From CAYQOX01 sp964419335 (lineage in GTDB: Bacteria > Hinthialibacterota > Hinthialibacteria > Hinthialibacterales > Hinthialibacteraceae): a stretch of 64,000 nucleotides of DNA. Both the position numbers and the translations under genes were made by a program. Below are positions 1-9,108 of the stretch, piece after piece (positions within the stretch are counted from its first letter, which is position 1; every line of letters begins with the position of its first letter). The stretch covers positions 1-64,000 of the forward strand of contig CAYQOX010000012.1 in the NCBI GenBank assembly GCA_964419335.1, read 5' to 3'. Under the pieces are notes generated by a model. The model had not been told where the DNA came from. It saw only the letters and a program-made list of their open reading frames with translations, and ran no database searches.

Positions 1-39
1 GAAAAGAGGCTCAAGAAAACAAGAGAGAATAAAGGATAA
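1..39 (+). CDS. 3' end of an upstream gene (partial)
   Basis: Frame 1 is open from the first base and ends in TAA at 37-39, encoding a short lysine- and arginine-rich tail. It ends 4 bases before the next ATG, which would suit an operon. Twelve codons are too few to recognise a family, and the frame could be open by chance. Confidence 0.25.
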   Translation, partial: EKRLKKTRENKG

Positions 40-43
40 ATCA

Positions 44-508
44 ATGATTCTTGATCAGCTAAAATACTGGGAAACCTATTGGTTTCCCCCATCGTGTGAT
101 CCCGCGTTTGAATTTTTATCCGCGCTTACGGTAGAGAGCGAAGAAAAGGAATACAGTGTTCAAGGAGATGAGATATGGGCCCGGGTGATGTCCTATCAAA
201 CCCTAGAGCCTAAAAAAACTGTATTGGAAGCCCATCGTAATTATGTGGATGTGCAAATGCTCTTAGGCGGGCAAGAACTCGTCGAGATTTTTAACCCGGA
301 GAGGCTTGATGTTGTTGAGGGATACGACGAAGAGCGCGATGTGGAGTTTTATCAAAGCCGAGAAGCGCCGATCAGCCGTCTCTTATTACAACCCGGATTT
401 TTTGCCATGTTTTTTCCTCAAGATGCGCATCGTCCCCAGTTGCGTGTTCAAGAAGAAGCGGAATGGGTAAAAAAAGTGGTGGTTAAAATCCGGACGGATA
501 TTCTTTGA
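44..508 (+). CDS. YhcH/YjgK/YiaL family protein
   Basis: This 154-residue protein has the length and pattern of the YhcH/YjgK/YiaL family (EbgC-like, cupin-fold). The family is linked to sialic acid, beta-galactoside and other sugar catabolism, and its exact reaction is often unknown. The family's metal-site residues appear as E62, H64, D69 and Q71, with a further histidine in the FFPQDAH segment (H129). There is no signal peptide, so it should be cytoplasmic. An AAAGGA ribosome site lies 7 bases before the ATG. A likely upstream gene ends at base 39, so this may be the last gene of an operon reaching in from outside the window. The family call is firm; the substrate is unknown. Confidence 0.85.
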   Translation: MILDQLKYWETYWFPPSCDPAFEFLSALTVESEEKEYSVQGDEIWARVMSYQTLEPKKTVLEAHRNYVDVQMLLGGQELVEIFNPERLDVVEGYDEERDVEFYQSREAPISRLLLQPGFFAMFFPQDAHRPQLRVQEEAEWVKKVVVKIRTDIL

Positions 509-613
509 AGTTGTATAAATCGAGTTCAATCCCCCCACATCGGAGTGATGAAGGGGGGGTGGTTCTTTAAGTTCATTTTGTAGGCTCATTACGAAAGTGA
601 GTACTTTTTTGGG

Positions 614-810
614 GAAAACGCCTTGGGGATGTGTTTCGCTTGTCTCCGCGCGGCCTTAAGGGCCGCTTGCTCCGAAAGCCGCTCCACACAGGCCCCTTCG
701 GCGTTTTGGTACGATTCATGTAAATTGAAAATAACCATGGTTCTCACTTTAGAATCATGTTCTGTTTTCTTTTCAATGAATCAAAAAGTACTCAAATACA
801 GGATGAACCA
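614..810. repeat. Interspersed repeat, copy 1
   Basis: This stretch of about 197 bases recurs, diverged, at 8931-9108. Both copies share a start (GAAAACGCCTTGGGGATG), a core (CTCCGAAAGCCGCTCCAC), the segment CCCCTTCGGCGTTTTGG, and a tail ending CTCAAATACAGGAT(G/A)AACCA. Within the copy, AAAACGCC (615-622) and GGCGTTTT (700-707) form an inverted pair, so about the first 90 bases can fold. It fills the gap between the YhcH gene and the carbonic anhydrase gene. I see no convincing coding sequence in it. Confidence 0.7.
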
Positions 811-814
811 TTTT

Positions 815-1888
815 TTATTCAGGAAGAACATCATAGACTTGAACTCGTTTCCAAATGTCTTTATTTCGTTCAATGAATTCAAGATGCTTTTCGGCCTCCT
901 GATAGTAATCATGGCCTTCTTTATCGTCAAAATAGACAATCAGGTTTACGCCAAAGGTGTTATCCACCACATCGCGCGGTGTTCCTGCCGGAGTGCCCAC
1001 TTCGATCTTTCGCACAGTTTCAACGGTACCAAGCAAATGATGGCAATCGTCAATTAACTGTTGTTTGCGTACTTCCGGGGTATCATTATCTAACCAGAAA
1101 AAAACAATATGAATGAATCCGTATTTTGACTCGCTCATTTTTTTCTCCTTGGCCTGGGTATGGGTCTTATATTTTTCTAAAAGTTTATCTTGTTTGGGAT
1201 GTTCGCCCAACCATTCGACGTTTCCATTATCCAAATGATAAACCGCCCCTACAATTTTTAATTTCTCTTTTTGTATTCGCTTTAACGTGGCAGAACTTTT
1301 GGCGAGCAAGTGATCGATCGAGTTCCAGATATTTGCCTTCACGACTTGATTGATCAGTTCATCTCCTTCGAGGTGGGGATGATGCGCTTTGACCTCTTCT
1401 TTCGCCGGTACGATTTTTTGGATCAGGGCAGGAATATTGCCATGGACTTCAGCATTGTTTACGACAGCAGTGACAGCGCCGCAACTTGTGTGTCCCAGGA
1501 CGACAAGTAACGGAGTCTCAAGATGTTCAATTCCATATTCAATCGAGCCGATTTCATTGGTGTCGGATATGTTGCCCGCTACCCGTATGGAGAAGATATC
1601 GCCTAAGCCGGCATCGAAAATATGTTCGGGGGGAACGCGGGAGTCGGAGCAGGAAAGCACGGTTACATAAGGATTCTGCCCCTTGGTTAATTCGAGCAGA
1701 CGGGCTTTATCGAGGTGGGGAAACTCTCGTTCATCATTGACGAAACGTTCATTTCCATTTTTTAGTGTTTGAAGAACTTGATCGGGGGTCATATTGGATT
1801 CCTTTGATTCATCAGAAAAAATCGGTGGTGTTAGACCTACGAGCATTATCATAAGCAAAAGGCTCAAAGCGAAGTTTCGTTCTTTCAT
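815..1888 (-). CDS. Exported beta-carbonic anhydrase fused to a Dabb (A/B barrel) domain
   Basis: The 357-residue protein starts with a hydrophobic leader (about residues 1-25), followed by a beta-carbonic anhydrase. Zinc ligands are visible as C80 in CSDSR and H133/C136 in GHTSCGA, with the D82/R84 dyad. It should interconvert CO2 and bicarbonate, probably in the periplasm. From about residue 252 the sequence becomes a stress-responsive A/B barrel (Dabb) domain. At the junction, codons for K-E-K-K-M read AAGGAG-AAAAAA-ATG, a perfect ribosome site and start for a free Dabb protein (815-1138). The gene is either a fusion made by loss of a stop codon or it yields two products. Domain calls are strong; the purpose of the fusion is unknown. 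Confidence 0.85.
   Translation of the reverse strand: MKERNFALSLLLMIMLVGLTPPIFSDESKESNMTPDQVLQTLKNGNERFVNDEREFPHLDKARLLELTKGQNPYVTVLSCSDSRVPPEHIFDAGLGDIFSIRVAGNISDTNEIGSIEYGIEHLETPLLVVLGHTSCGAVTAVVNNAEVHGNIPALIQKIVPAKEEVKAHHPHLEGDELINQVVKANIWNSIDHLLAKSSATLKRIQKEKLKIVGAVYHLDNGNVEWLGEHPKQDKLLEKYKTHTQAKEKKMSESKYGFIHIVFFWLDNDTPEVRKQQLIDDCHHLLGTVETVRKIEVGTPAGTPRDVVDNTFGVNLIVYFDDKEGHDYYQEAEKHLEFIERNKDIWKRVQVYDVLPE
1145..1150 (-). promoter_or_regulatory. Internal Shine-Dalgarno for a possible free Dabb protein
   Basis: On the minus strand AAGGAG is followed by six A and then an in-frame ATG at 1138-1136, codon 251 of the carbonic anhydrase fusion. Spacing and sequence are ideal for initiation. It could be a relic of a once separate gene or a live internal start. 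Confidence 0.5.
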
Positions 1889-2061
1889 GAGTCATAACCT
1901 CCAAAATGTTTTCTCGATTTTATCTTGTTATTGAGAAAATGAAAGCATGATTAGAGTATAATCTATCGAATAATGTCGGAAATCGCTTCAAAGGTGATTT
2001 CATTTACTCCGTTCTTTTGTTATTTTAAGTAAGAAGACTCAAACTAAAGGAATGAACGAAT

Positions 2062-3276
2062 ATGAAGAGAAATAGGACAAGAAGGCAATTTATTGCTTCT
2101 ACCGCTGCGATTTCCACCGTGCTGATTGCAAATACGGGGGTTCGAGGAGCGAATGACAAGCTAAATATTGGGTGTATTGGTGCGGGAGGACGTTGTTCTC
2201 GATTAATGAGCGATCTTTTTCAAATTGCCAATACACGTGTCACCGCGGTTTGTGATGTTTGGGATCGGAATTTGGAGCGGGCAAAACAGCGAGCCGATAA
2301 AAACGCATTCGGCACTAAAACATACCAAGAATTATTAGAACGAAAAGATGTGGATGCGGTGATTGTGGCTACACCGGATCATTGGCATGTTCCCATCACG
2401 GTGGATGCATGTGAGGCTGGCAAGGACGTCTATGTCGAAAAGCCGCTTACCCATAATCTCGCCGAAGGTCAAAACGTGATCGATGCGCAAAACCGGAACA
2501 AAAGAATAGTCCAAGTTGGTATGCAACAACGTAGTATGCCCCATATTCAGGAGGCCTGTGAGTTGTATAAGAAAGGCAACCTAGGAGCCGTTCATAAGAT
2601 TCACCTGACGTGGAATCGGAATGCACCCACCACCCAGAAACCTTCTTACGGAATTGATCCTCGAACTGTGGATTGGAAGTCATTTCTCGGATCGGCGAAA
2701 GAACAACCGTTTGATGAATTCCGTTTTCGCCAGTGGCGTTGGTTTTGGGATTTTGGTGGTGGGATATTAACCGATCTAATGGTGCACTACCTCGATGTTG
2801 TCCATATGTTTATGGAACTTGACCCTCCCCAAACTGCTCATACCATAGGAGATCATGTTGCTGCTAAAGGCCTGTGGGAAACCCCGGATACGATCCAGAC
2901 TTTGTTACATTATCCCCAAAGGAAATTGCAGGTCTATTTCGAAGGGACATTTATTAATGCTCGTCATGGAGCCATGATGGAGTTTATGGGGCGTGAGGCT
3001 ACGTTGTATATGGATCGTGGGCGTTATGAGGTTCATCCCGAGAATGAGAGAGTGAAATATCGCGAAAGGATTTTGGGGGAAGGGAAAAAGGGAGCCGATT
3101 TCTATTCCACACCCAACGGCAGTTTACTTCATTTACAAAATTGGATTGATTGTATTAAGACACGAGAGAAACCTAATGCTCCTGCCGAAGCTGGGGTATT
3201 ATCTGCCGCGGGAGCCCATTTAGGCAATCTGGCGTATCGTGAAGGCAAAGTGGCTCATGGGGAAAATCAACGATAA
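2062..3276 (+). CDS. Exported Gfo/Idh/MocA family oxidoreductase
   Basis: The protein has 404 residues. A twin-arginine leader (R7-R8-Q-F-I) precedes a Rossmann domain with the nucleotide motif GCIGAGG near residue 40. Then come TPDHWH (104-109) and the catalytic EKP motif (126-128), followed by the Gfo/Idh C-terminal sheet domain. The family oxidises or isomerises sugars with a tightly bound NAD(P). The Tat leader implies folding with cofactor before export, as for many planctomycete-type secreted homologues. An AAAGGA site precedes the ATG. The next gene, an FAD oxidoreductase, follows on the same strand after 88 bases with no clear terminator, so the two are probably co-transcribed. The substrate cannot be told. 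Confidence 0.88.
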   Translation: MKRNRTRRQFIASTAAISTVLIANTGVRGANDKLNIGCIGAGGRCSRLMSDLFQIANTRVTAVCDVWDRNLERAKQRADKNAFGTKTYQELLERKDVDAVIVATPDHWHVPITVDACEAGKDVYVEKPLTHNLAEGQNVIDAQNRNKRIVQVGMQQRSMPHIQEACELYKKGNLGAVHKIHLTWNRNAPTTQKPSYGIDPRTVDWKSFLGSAKEQPFDEFRFRQWRWFWDFGGGILTDLMVHYLDVVHMFMELDPPQTAHTIGDHVAAKGLWETPDTIQTLLHYPQRKLQVYFEGTFINARHGAMMEFMGREATLYMDRGRYEVHPENERVKYRERILGEGKKGADFYSTPNGSLLHLQNWIDCIKTREKPNAPAEAGVLSAAGAHLGNLAYREGKVAHGENQR

Positions 3277-3364
3277 CGTATTTTTGAATGATCCATCATC
3301 GTTATAGGCATTTATGCATCATTAAAGTCATTAGTTAAACCTACTTTGAAGGGGGATATAAGCA

Positions 3365-6300
3365 ATGAAACAACTTAGTTACAAACTGGCCGTTTGGATG
3401 GGGGTTCTTATTTTAACCGTAGGTTCCCACGGTTTGGCTCAAGAACGGGTGTTGGAATCGCAACGTGAGATTCCTGTCTTACATGAAGTGGATGTAGCCG
3501 TAGTTGGTGGAACCTCGGCTGGTATAACGGCTGCCGTCGAAGCGGCTGACAATGGGGCTGAGGTTTTTTTGGCGGCCCCGCGTCCATATTTAGGTGAGGA
3601 TCTTTGTGCGACTTATCGATTGTGGCTTGATCCGGATGAAGAACCGCAGACTCCATTGGCAAAGGAGATGTTTGCTGAGCCTGAAATTGGGAAATCGATC
3701 CCTGAAGGTTATTCATTCGAGTATGAAACCAGCATTCCTTCGGCGTCGAAACATCCAGATACTGAAACTCCATCTCGTTTGAATGATGGGCTATGGAAGA
3801 GTGCTTCTAGACAAAGCGTCCAATATGATGGGGATGTGGAAATCGTAGTGCAATTGCCTGAAGAAAGATACGTTCATAATGTTCATGTGATGGCTTATCA
3901 AAGAAATGAAGATTTTGAAGTAGACCATGTCAAAATCTATGAAAGTGCTGATAAGGAAAATTGGAATCAGGTAGCCACGGTGCACAATGAAAAGTTAGGA
4001 CAAGGTGGTTTTGAAGATATTCCTCTAAATTTAGAAGCGGAGATCGATCAAAAAACAGAATTCCTGAAGTTCGACGTAATTAAGGGAGAAAAATCATCGC
4101 GAATTTTGTTGGGTGAAATCATCGTGTCTCCTGCAATTAAAGAAGAAGAGAGCGAATCTTCCCAGCGCATTCCTCCTAAACCCATGCAAATCAAGTATGC
4201 GCTAGAGCAGGCGATGATCGATGCCGATGTGAAGTTTCTGTATAGTTGTTATACCACCGATGTATTAAAAGATGAAAATGGAGATATCGCCGGTATTGTT
4301 ATCGTTAATCGATCTGGGCGGCAGGCAATTAAAGCAAAAGTGGTTATTGATGCCATGCATCGAGCTGATTTCGCTCGCCTTTCTGGTGCCTCATTCAAGG
4401 ATTATCCCCAAGGGGAACAAATGTTTAAACGAGTGGTCATTGGCGGTGAAGCGGTAGAAAGTGAAAAGAGTACAGTACGTAAAATGCCTTCACCGGTTTA
4501 TGCCACTCCACGCAATATGCGGGGCAGCGAAGTGCAGCGTTTTGATGCTTTTGAGTATACCCTGAGATTGCCCATGGAAGATGGAAGTTATGCTTCGTTC
4601 GCGGAAGCCGAACAACGGGCGAGGGATAAAACATGGCAGAAAGGTCAAATTGACGCGTCTGAGGTGCTATATCAAATTCCACCGGATCCCATGATCGGTG
4701 AAAGTCAATGGCAAGAAGATTGGCCGGGGGTAGAAACGATTGATATTAAGGTTTTTCGTCCCAAAGGGATGGAGCGCTTGTATGTCTTGGGTCCCTGCGC
4801 TGATCTATCACGCAAAGCAGCCGAAAAGATGATGCGTCCGCTGGAATATCTTGAACTCGGTCGTAAGATTGGAAAAGCCGCAGCCCAGGAAGCGAACGCG
4901 ATGGATGAACGAGCCGGGGTTCGCTTATACGGCGAGGAGGAGAATGCGAGCGATTTTGGGGAAGTACGAGAACAACTTCAAAGTATTCGCACTTCGGAAA
5001 AGTATGATGAGGCCGTTCTTTCCGAAGCAACCGGTCTCCCTGTTCTTGGCCGCTATGACGTTGTAGTCATTGGTGGTGGTACCGGTGGGGCACCTGCTGG
5101 TATTGGGGCGGCTCGTCAGGGAGCCAAAACGTTGGTGGTGGAATATCTTCACGGACTTGGCGGTATTGGTACCTTGGGACTGATAGGCAGCTACTATTAT
5201 GGTCATCGAGATGGTTTTACTGAGGAGTTAGACCAAGGGATTGAGGTCATAGGGGAAGGCTCTGATCGAGGTCGAGGCTGGAACATTGAACATAAAATGG
5301 AATGGTATCGGCGTGAGATTCGCCGACCCGGCGGGGATATTTGGTATGGAACCTTAGGATGCGGGACCTTGGTTCAAGATGAAAAAGTGGTTGGTGCTAT
5401 TGTTGCGACTCCCCAAGGCCGTGGGATTGTGCTCACCGATGTTCTGATCGATTCAACTGGAGGAGCGGATATGGCGATTGCGGCTGGCAGTGATTATATG
5501 TTTGCAGGAGAAAGCCACGCAGCTTTGCAGGGTACGGGCTTACCACCGCGTCAGCCCGATGCCAATTACACCAATACGGATTATACCTTTACTGATGACA
5601 GCGATGTGGTCGACATTTGGCGCAGTTTTGTCATGGCCCGGGAGAAATTTAAAGAGGCTTATGACTTGGCACAAATTGTCGATACACGCGAGCGAAAGCG
5701 CATTGTCGGTGATTTTATCGTTAGTCCCATCGATATTATGTTGCAGCGTACTTATCCCGATACGGTGGTCATGTCGCGAAGTAATTTCGATAGCCACGGC
5801 TATACGATTCATCCTGCTTTCATGTTACGTCCCCCGGATAAAGAAACTCTTTATGCCTACACCCCTTATCGTGCTTTGTTGCCCAAAGGGCTAGAGGGGA
5901 TCATCGTAACCGGTTTAGGAATAAGCGCTCATCGGGATGCGATGCCGATTTTGCGCATGCAGCCTTGTATTCAAAACCAGGGATATGCGATGGGGGTTGC
6001 CGCATCCATGGCTGCCGATAATCATGGCATTACCCGCGATATTGATATTAAAAAACTACAAAAACATTTGGTGGAAAAGGGGAGCTTGCCGGAGTCGGTG
6101 ATAACGGATGAAGATTCTCTACCATTTTCTAAAGAAGAAGTCCAAGAAGCCGTGGAGGTCATTCCTCAACATTTACGCGGTTTTACCGCAGAGAAACTCA
6201 GCGGTGATCCTGCCCCCCCTCCGGAGAAGGATCCAGTGAGCGTGATTTTGGCACAAACGGAGGATTCTATCCCTATGATTAAAGAGGCTTATCAAGAGGC

Positions 6301-6880
6301 AGAAGAAGAGGATGAGCAATTAATCTATGCTCATATTCTTGGTATTCTTGGTGAACCTGAAGGGGCGAATACCTTATTAAAATCTGTTGAAGAAAGAGAA
6401 TGGGACAAAGGCTGGTCCTTCAAAGGAATGGGGCAATTTGGCAGTAGTTTAAGTCCTTTGGATAGTTTACTGATTGCTTTAGGACGTAGTGGTGAAAAAG
6501 AGGCGTTGCCGGTTATTGTTGAAAAAATGGAATTGTTAGACGCGGAAAGTGAATTTTCTCATCACCGTGCGGTCGCTGTAGCCTTGGAATCGATTGGTGA
6601 TCCTTCCGCTGCCGAGCCGCTTGCACGCTTGTTGAAAAAACCGGGTATTATGGGGCATGCGGTAACTACATTGGAAGAGATGAAAGAGAAAGTCCCTGTA
6701 GATGCTTCTGGGGTCGAAGACCGTACCCGCGATCGTACCTTGCGGGAATTGGTACTAGCCCGAGCCCTTTATCGCTGCGGTGATTATAACGGCTTAGGTG
6801 AACATATTCTCAAACAATACGCCAAAGATCTCCGGGCTCTCTATGCTCGCCATGCACAAAATGTTTTGAATAACGAATAA
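3365..6880 (+). CDS. Secreted double FAD-dependent oxidoreductase with discoidin-like insert and HEAT repeats
   Basis: This 1171-residue protein has a Sec leader (about 1-25) and two FAD_oxidored-type dinucleotide sites: VAVVGGTSAG near residue 45 and VVVIGGGTGG near 565. Between the halves of the first unit, about residues 120-260 look like an F5/8 type C (discoidin) carbohydrate-binding module. The last 200 residues carry HEAT-like helical repeats. Single-unit relatives are often labelled xanthan lyase-like or FAD-dependent oxidoreductase and occur in polysaccharide-degrading bacteria. A GGGGG ribosome site precedes the start. The tandem layout suggests oxidation of a polymer-bound sugar at the cell surface; the substrate is unknown. 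The domain calls are confident, the function is inference. Confidence 0.82.
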   Translation: MKQLSYKLAVWMGVLILTVGSHGLAQERVLESQREIPVLHEVDVAVVGGTSAGITAAVEAADNGAEVFLAAPRPYLGEDLCATYRLWLDPDEEPQTPLAKEMFAEPEIGKSIPEGYSFEYETSIPSASKHPDTETPSRLNDGLWKSASRQSVQYDGDVEIVVQLPEERYVHNVHVMAYQRNEDFEVDHVKIYESADKENWNQVATVHNEKLGQGGFEDIPLNLEAEIDQKTEFLKFDVIKGEKSSRILLGEIIVSPAIKEEESESSQRIPPKPMQIKYALEQAMIDADVKFLYSCYTTDVLKDENGDIAGIVIVNRSGRQAIKAKVVIDAMHRADFARLSGASFKDYPQGEQMFKRVVIGGEAVESEKSTVRKMPSPVYATPRNMRGSEVQRFDAFEYTLRLPMEDGSYASFAEAEQRARDKTWQKGQIDASEVLYQIPPDPMIGESQWQEDWPGVETIDIKVFRPKGMERLYVLGPCADLSRKAAEKMMRPLEYLELGRKIGKAAAQEANAMDERAGVRLYGEEENASDFGEVREQLQSIRTSEKYDEAVLSEATGLPVLGRYDVVVIGGGTGGAPAGIGAARQGAKTLVVEYLHGLGGIGTLGLIGSYYYGHRDGFTEELDQGIEVIGEGSDRGRGWNIEHKMEWYRREIRRPGGDIWYGTLGCGTLVQDEKVVGAIVATPQGRGIVLTDVLIDSTGGADMAIAAGSDYMFAGESHAALQGTGLPPRQPDANYTNTDYTFTDDSDVVDIWRSFVMAREKFKEAYDLAQIVDTRERKRIVGDFIVSPIDIMLQRTYPDTVVMSRSNFDSHGYTIHPAFMLRPPDKETLYAYTPYRALLPKGLEGIIVTGLGISAHRDAMPILRMQPCIQNQGYAMGVAASMAADNHGITRDIDIKKLQKHLVEKGSLPESVITDEDSLPFSKEEVQEAVEVIPQHLRGFTAEKLSGDPAPPPEKDPVSVILAQTEDSIPMIKEAYQEAEEEDEQLIYAHILGILGEPEGANTLLKSVEEREWDKGWSFKGMGQFGSSLSPLDSLLIALGRSGEKEALPVIVEKMELLDAESEFSHHRAVAVALESIGDPSAAEPLARLLKKPGIMGHAVTTLEEMKEKVPVDASGVEDRTRDRTLRELVLARALYRCGDYNGLGEHILKQYAKDLRALYARHAQNVLNNE

Positions 6881-6909
6881 TCGTATTTTTGACATATAAG
6901 TTTTTGATG

Positions 6910-6939
6910 CACCCTCGTCTTGTACGGGGGTGTTTTTTT
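6910..6939 (+). terminator. Rho-independent terminator
   Basis: CACCCTCG and CGGGGGTG form a stem around TCTTGTA, followed by seven T. It lies 30 bases after the FAD oxidoreductase stop and closes the Gfo/Idh-FAD unit. Confidence 0.8.
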
Positions 6940-6996
6940 ATGGGTGAAATACTCCTATAATAACGAGCATTTCAAACGAAAAAGGACCCTTCAAAA

Positions 6997-8067
6997 ATGG
7001 AAGACTATCAGCATTTGACGAAAGATGTCCATATTATTGCAAACCAACCATTGCCCTCACCCGAAGAAATTATCCAACAATATCCAACCTCGGAGATTGC
7101 GGCTCAGACGGTCTTTAATGGGCGACAAACCATAAAACGAATGATGCGCAACGCGGATATGCGTTTGCTGGTGATTGTCGGGCCCTGTTCTATTCACGAC
7201 GAAAAAGCCGCTTATGAGTATGCGCAGCGCCTGAAAGAATTACAGCAAAAAGTAAAAGAGAACTTTTTCCTGGTTATGCGGGTCTATTTCGAAAAACCTC
7301 GTACTGTGATTGGCTGGAGGGGTTTAATCAACGATCCTGATCTTGATGGGAGCAGCGATATTATTAAAGGCTTGCATAAAGCCCGGCAGATTTTACTGGC
7401 TCTTAGCGAGATGGAGGTTCCAATCGCTTCAGAATTGTTAGATCCAGTGGTGCCCCAATATATCTCCGATCTGATTTCTTGGGCTGCCATTGGAGCCCGT
7501 ACGACGGAATCGCAGATTCACCGGGAAATGGCGAGTGGTCTCTCCATGCCGGTAGGATTTAAAAATAGTACGGATGGGAATTTACAAATCGCAATTGACG
7601 CCATTCAATCCTCTCGTTTTTCTCATCATTTCGTTGGAATTAATGTGGATGGGAAGATGCATATCTGGAAGTCCTCGGGGAATATATGGGGACATATTAT
7701 TTTACGTGGAGGGCGAGATGAACCGAATTATCATCGAGAAAAAATTGAAGAAACTGCCCAGCGGTTGGAGAAAGCGAAACTGCCTCCATTTGTTGTGGTG
7801 GATTGCAGCCATGCGAATTCACAAAAGGTCTATAAAAAACAAGTGGAGGTGTGGAATGATCTAATTCAGCAAACGTTGGATGGCAACGAGGCTCTACGTG
7901 GGATTATGCTGGAAAGCCATTTGCATGAAGGGAATCAAAAAATACCTGAGAATCTGTCGCAATTAAAATATGGAGTTTCGGTCACCGACCCCTGTATTAA
8001 CTGGGAAACCACAGAGCGAATTATTCTGGAGGCCAATAATCAATTTGAAAGATATCGATCAAAGTAA
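6997..8067 (+). CDS. 3-deoxy-7-phosphoheptulonate synthase (DAHP synthase, class I)
   Basis: The 356-residue enzyme has the length of AroF/AroG/AroH. It condenses phosphoenolpyruvate with erythrose 4-phosphate, the first step of the shikimate pathway to aromatic amino acids. Hallmarks include VGPCSIHD with the metal-binding cysteine near residue 64, ARTTESQ(I)HREMASGLSMPVGFKN, and the late DCSHANS motif. It stands alone, bounded by a terminator upstream and a convergent gene downstream. Which aromatic amino acid inhibits it cannot be read from the sequence, so no paralogue letter is given. Confidence 0.95.
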   Translation: MEDYQHLTKDVHIIANQPLPSPEEIIQQYPTSEIAAQTVFNGRQTIKRMMRNADMRLLVIVGPCSIHDEKAAYEYAQRLKELQQKVKENFFLVMRVYFEKPRTVIGWRGLINDPDLDGSSDIIKGLHKARQILLALSEMEVPIASELLDPVVPQYISDLISWAAIGARTTESQIHREMASGLSMPVGFKNSTDGNLQIAIDAIQSSRFSHHFVGINVDGKMHIWKSSGNIWGHIILRGGRDEPNYHREKIEETAQRLEKAKLPPFVVVDCSHANSQKVYKKQVEVWNDLIQQTLDGNEALRGIMLESHLHEGNQKIPENLSQLKYGVSVTDPCINWETTERIILEANNQFERYRSK

Positions 8068-8160
8068 GAATTTGAGTTTGTGTAGTATTAAAACAAATCA
8101 AATATTTCAAATGAAGACGATCCGTTAGAGTGAAGGAGAGAGTAGAATAAATTAAAAAAC

Positions 8161-8781
8161 TCAATAATAGGTTGAATTGCCTTTATTGCCTTCGAATGAT
8201 TCTCCTAAGATTCCTTTATCGCATAGAATAATATCCCCAATGCTTTGTAATCCATTGGAGACATCGAATGCCATCCAATTCATCAAGCGCATTGGGTGTA
8301 CGATATACCAGCGGTCGGGTCCAGCACTACGAACGTAATATCGTGCTGTGGGATCGGCCAAGGTCTTCATCCCGCCACGATCTGTTTCTCGCCAAAAAGT
8401 GATATTGTGATATTGGTAGGTTCCTACTTTTACGGCTTCATTGGCGGCACCACCGCTCACGGGGTTCGTTTCAGGGACAAAAGGATCTGTGAAGGCGCTT
8501 GGGGAAATGTAGGATCTCGGAGTGGTTAGTTGCTTCCATACATGATTCGCATCGCCCCAATAGTTCGGGATCTCTCCAGTATCCAGGATTTCACGCCCGT
8601 AATCCACGGTGTACATTTCAATGGCGGTTTGAATGCTGCGCAAATCCCCATACACTCGGCTAATCTTAGCCCGGATTTGCGCGTTTAAGAAATTAGGCAC
8701 AGCGATGGCAGCCAAGATCCCGATAATGGCAACCACAATAAGCAATTCAATAAGCGTAAACGCTTTCTTTTGAAGTCTCAT
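8161..8781 (-). CDS. Type II/IV secretion-type pseudopilin (prepilin N-terminal methylation motif)
   Basis: The protein (206 residues from the ATG) begins with a short basic leader, MRLQKKA, followed by FTLIELLIVVAIIGILAAIA. This is the classic type III prepilin peptidase site and assembly helix, with Glu5 of the mature chain present. A G/A-rich globular part with no known catalytic motif follows. It would be cleaved and N-methylated, then inserted in a pilus or type II secretion pseudopilus. The chosen start has AGG three bases upstream; a TTG four codons earlier (8793) is possible but has a poorer site. No secretion genes adjoin it, as is common for dispersed pseudopilins in Planctomycetes-like genomes. 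Confidence 0.88.
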   Translation of the reverse strand: MRLQKKAFTLIELLIVVAIIGILAAIAVPNFLNAQIRAKISRVYGDLRSIQTAIEMYTVDYGREILDTGEIPNYWGDANHVWKQLTTPRSYISPSAFTDPFVPETNPVSGGAANEAVKVGTYQYHNITFWRETDRGGMKTLADPTARYYVRSAGPDRWYIVHPMRLMNWMAFDVSNGLQSIGDIILCDKGILGESFEGNKGNSTYY

Positions 8782-8880
8782 TTTCCTACCCAAACTTTAG
8801 AGAGGCCATTTCATTTGATTTTATTATCCGACATGAGTTTATTGGGTGTCAAGCTTTTTTCTAAAAATTGTTATGCCACA

Positions 8881-8927
8881 GTGAAAATGTCAGGGTCTAA
8901 CGCCACATAGAAAATGTCACCCTAACG
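8881..8927. repeat. Paired AAAATGTCA motif, possible insertion-sequence end remnant
   Basis: Two AAAATGTCA motifs lie 30 bases apart, one followed by GGGT and the other by CCCT, directly before repeat copy 2. Such GAAAATGTCA sequences resemble the ends of some IS elements, but no transposase is present. The origin is a guess. Confidence 0.3.
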
Positions 8928-8930
8928 AGA

Positions 8931-9108
8931 GAAAACGCCTTGGGGATGGGTTCTTAAGGTACGCTAGCTCCGAAAGCCGCTCCACGCAAGCCCCTTCGGC
9001 GTTTTGGTTTGATTTATTCGGATGGAAAAAAGTCATAGGTCTCGCTATAGAATCATGTCATGTTTCTTTTTCAATGTATCAAAAAGGACTCAAATACAGG
9101 ATAAACCA
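8931..9108. repeat. Interspersed repeat, copy 2
   Basis: This is the second, shorter copy of the repeat at 614-810. It keeps the opening GAAAACGCCTTGGGGATG, the core CTCCGAAAGCCGCTCCAC, the CCCCTTCGGCGTTTTGG segment and the ATACAGGATAAACCA tail, but has lost about 20 bases after the first 18. It lies in the 618-base gap between the pseudopilin and the asparagine synthase-like gene. From 9109 to 9399 I see only AT-rich sequence that probably holds the promoter of the next gene. Confidence 0.7.

Noticed and set aside
623..1057. Plus-strand reading frame of 144 codons
   Set aside because: It lies across repeat copy 1 and antisense to the carbonic anhydrase fusion, with no ribosome site or family resemblance.
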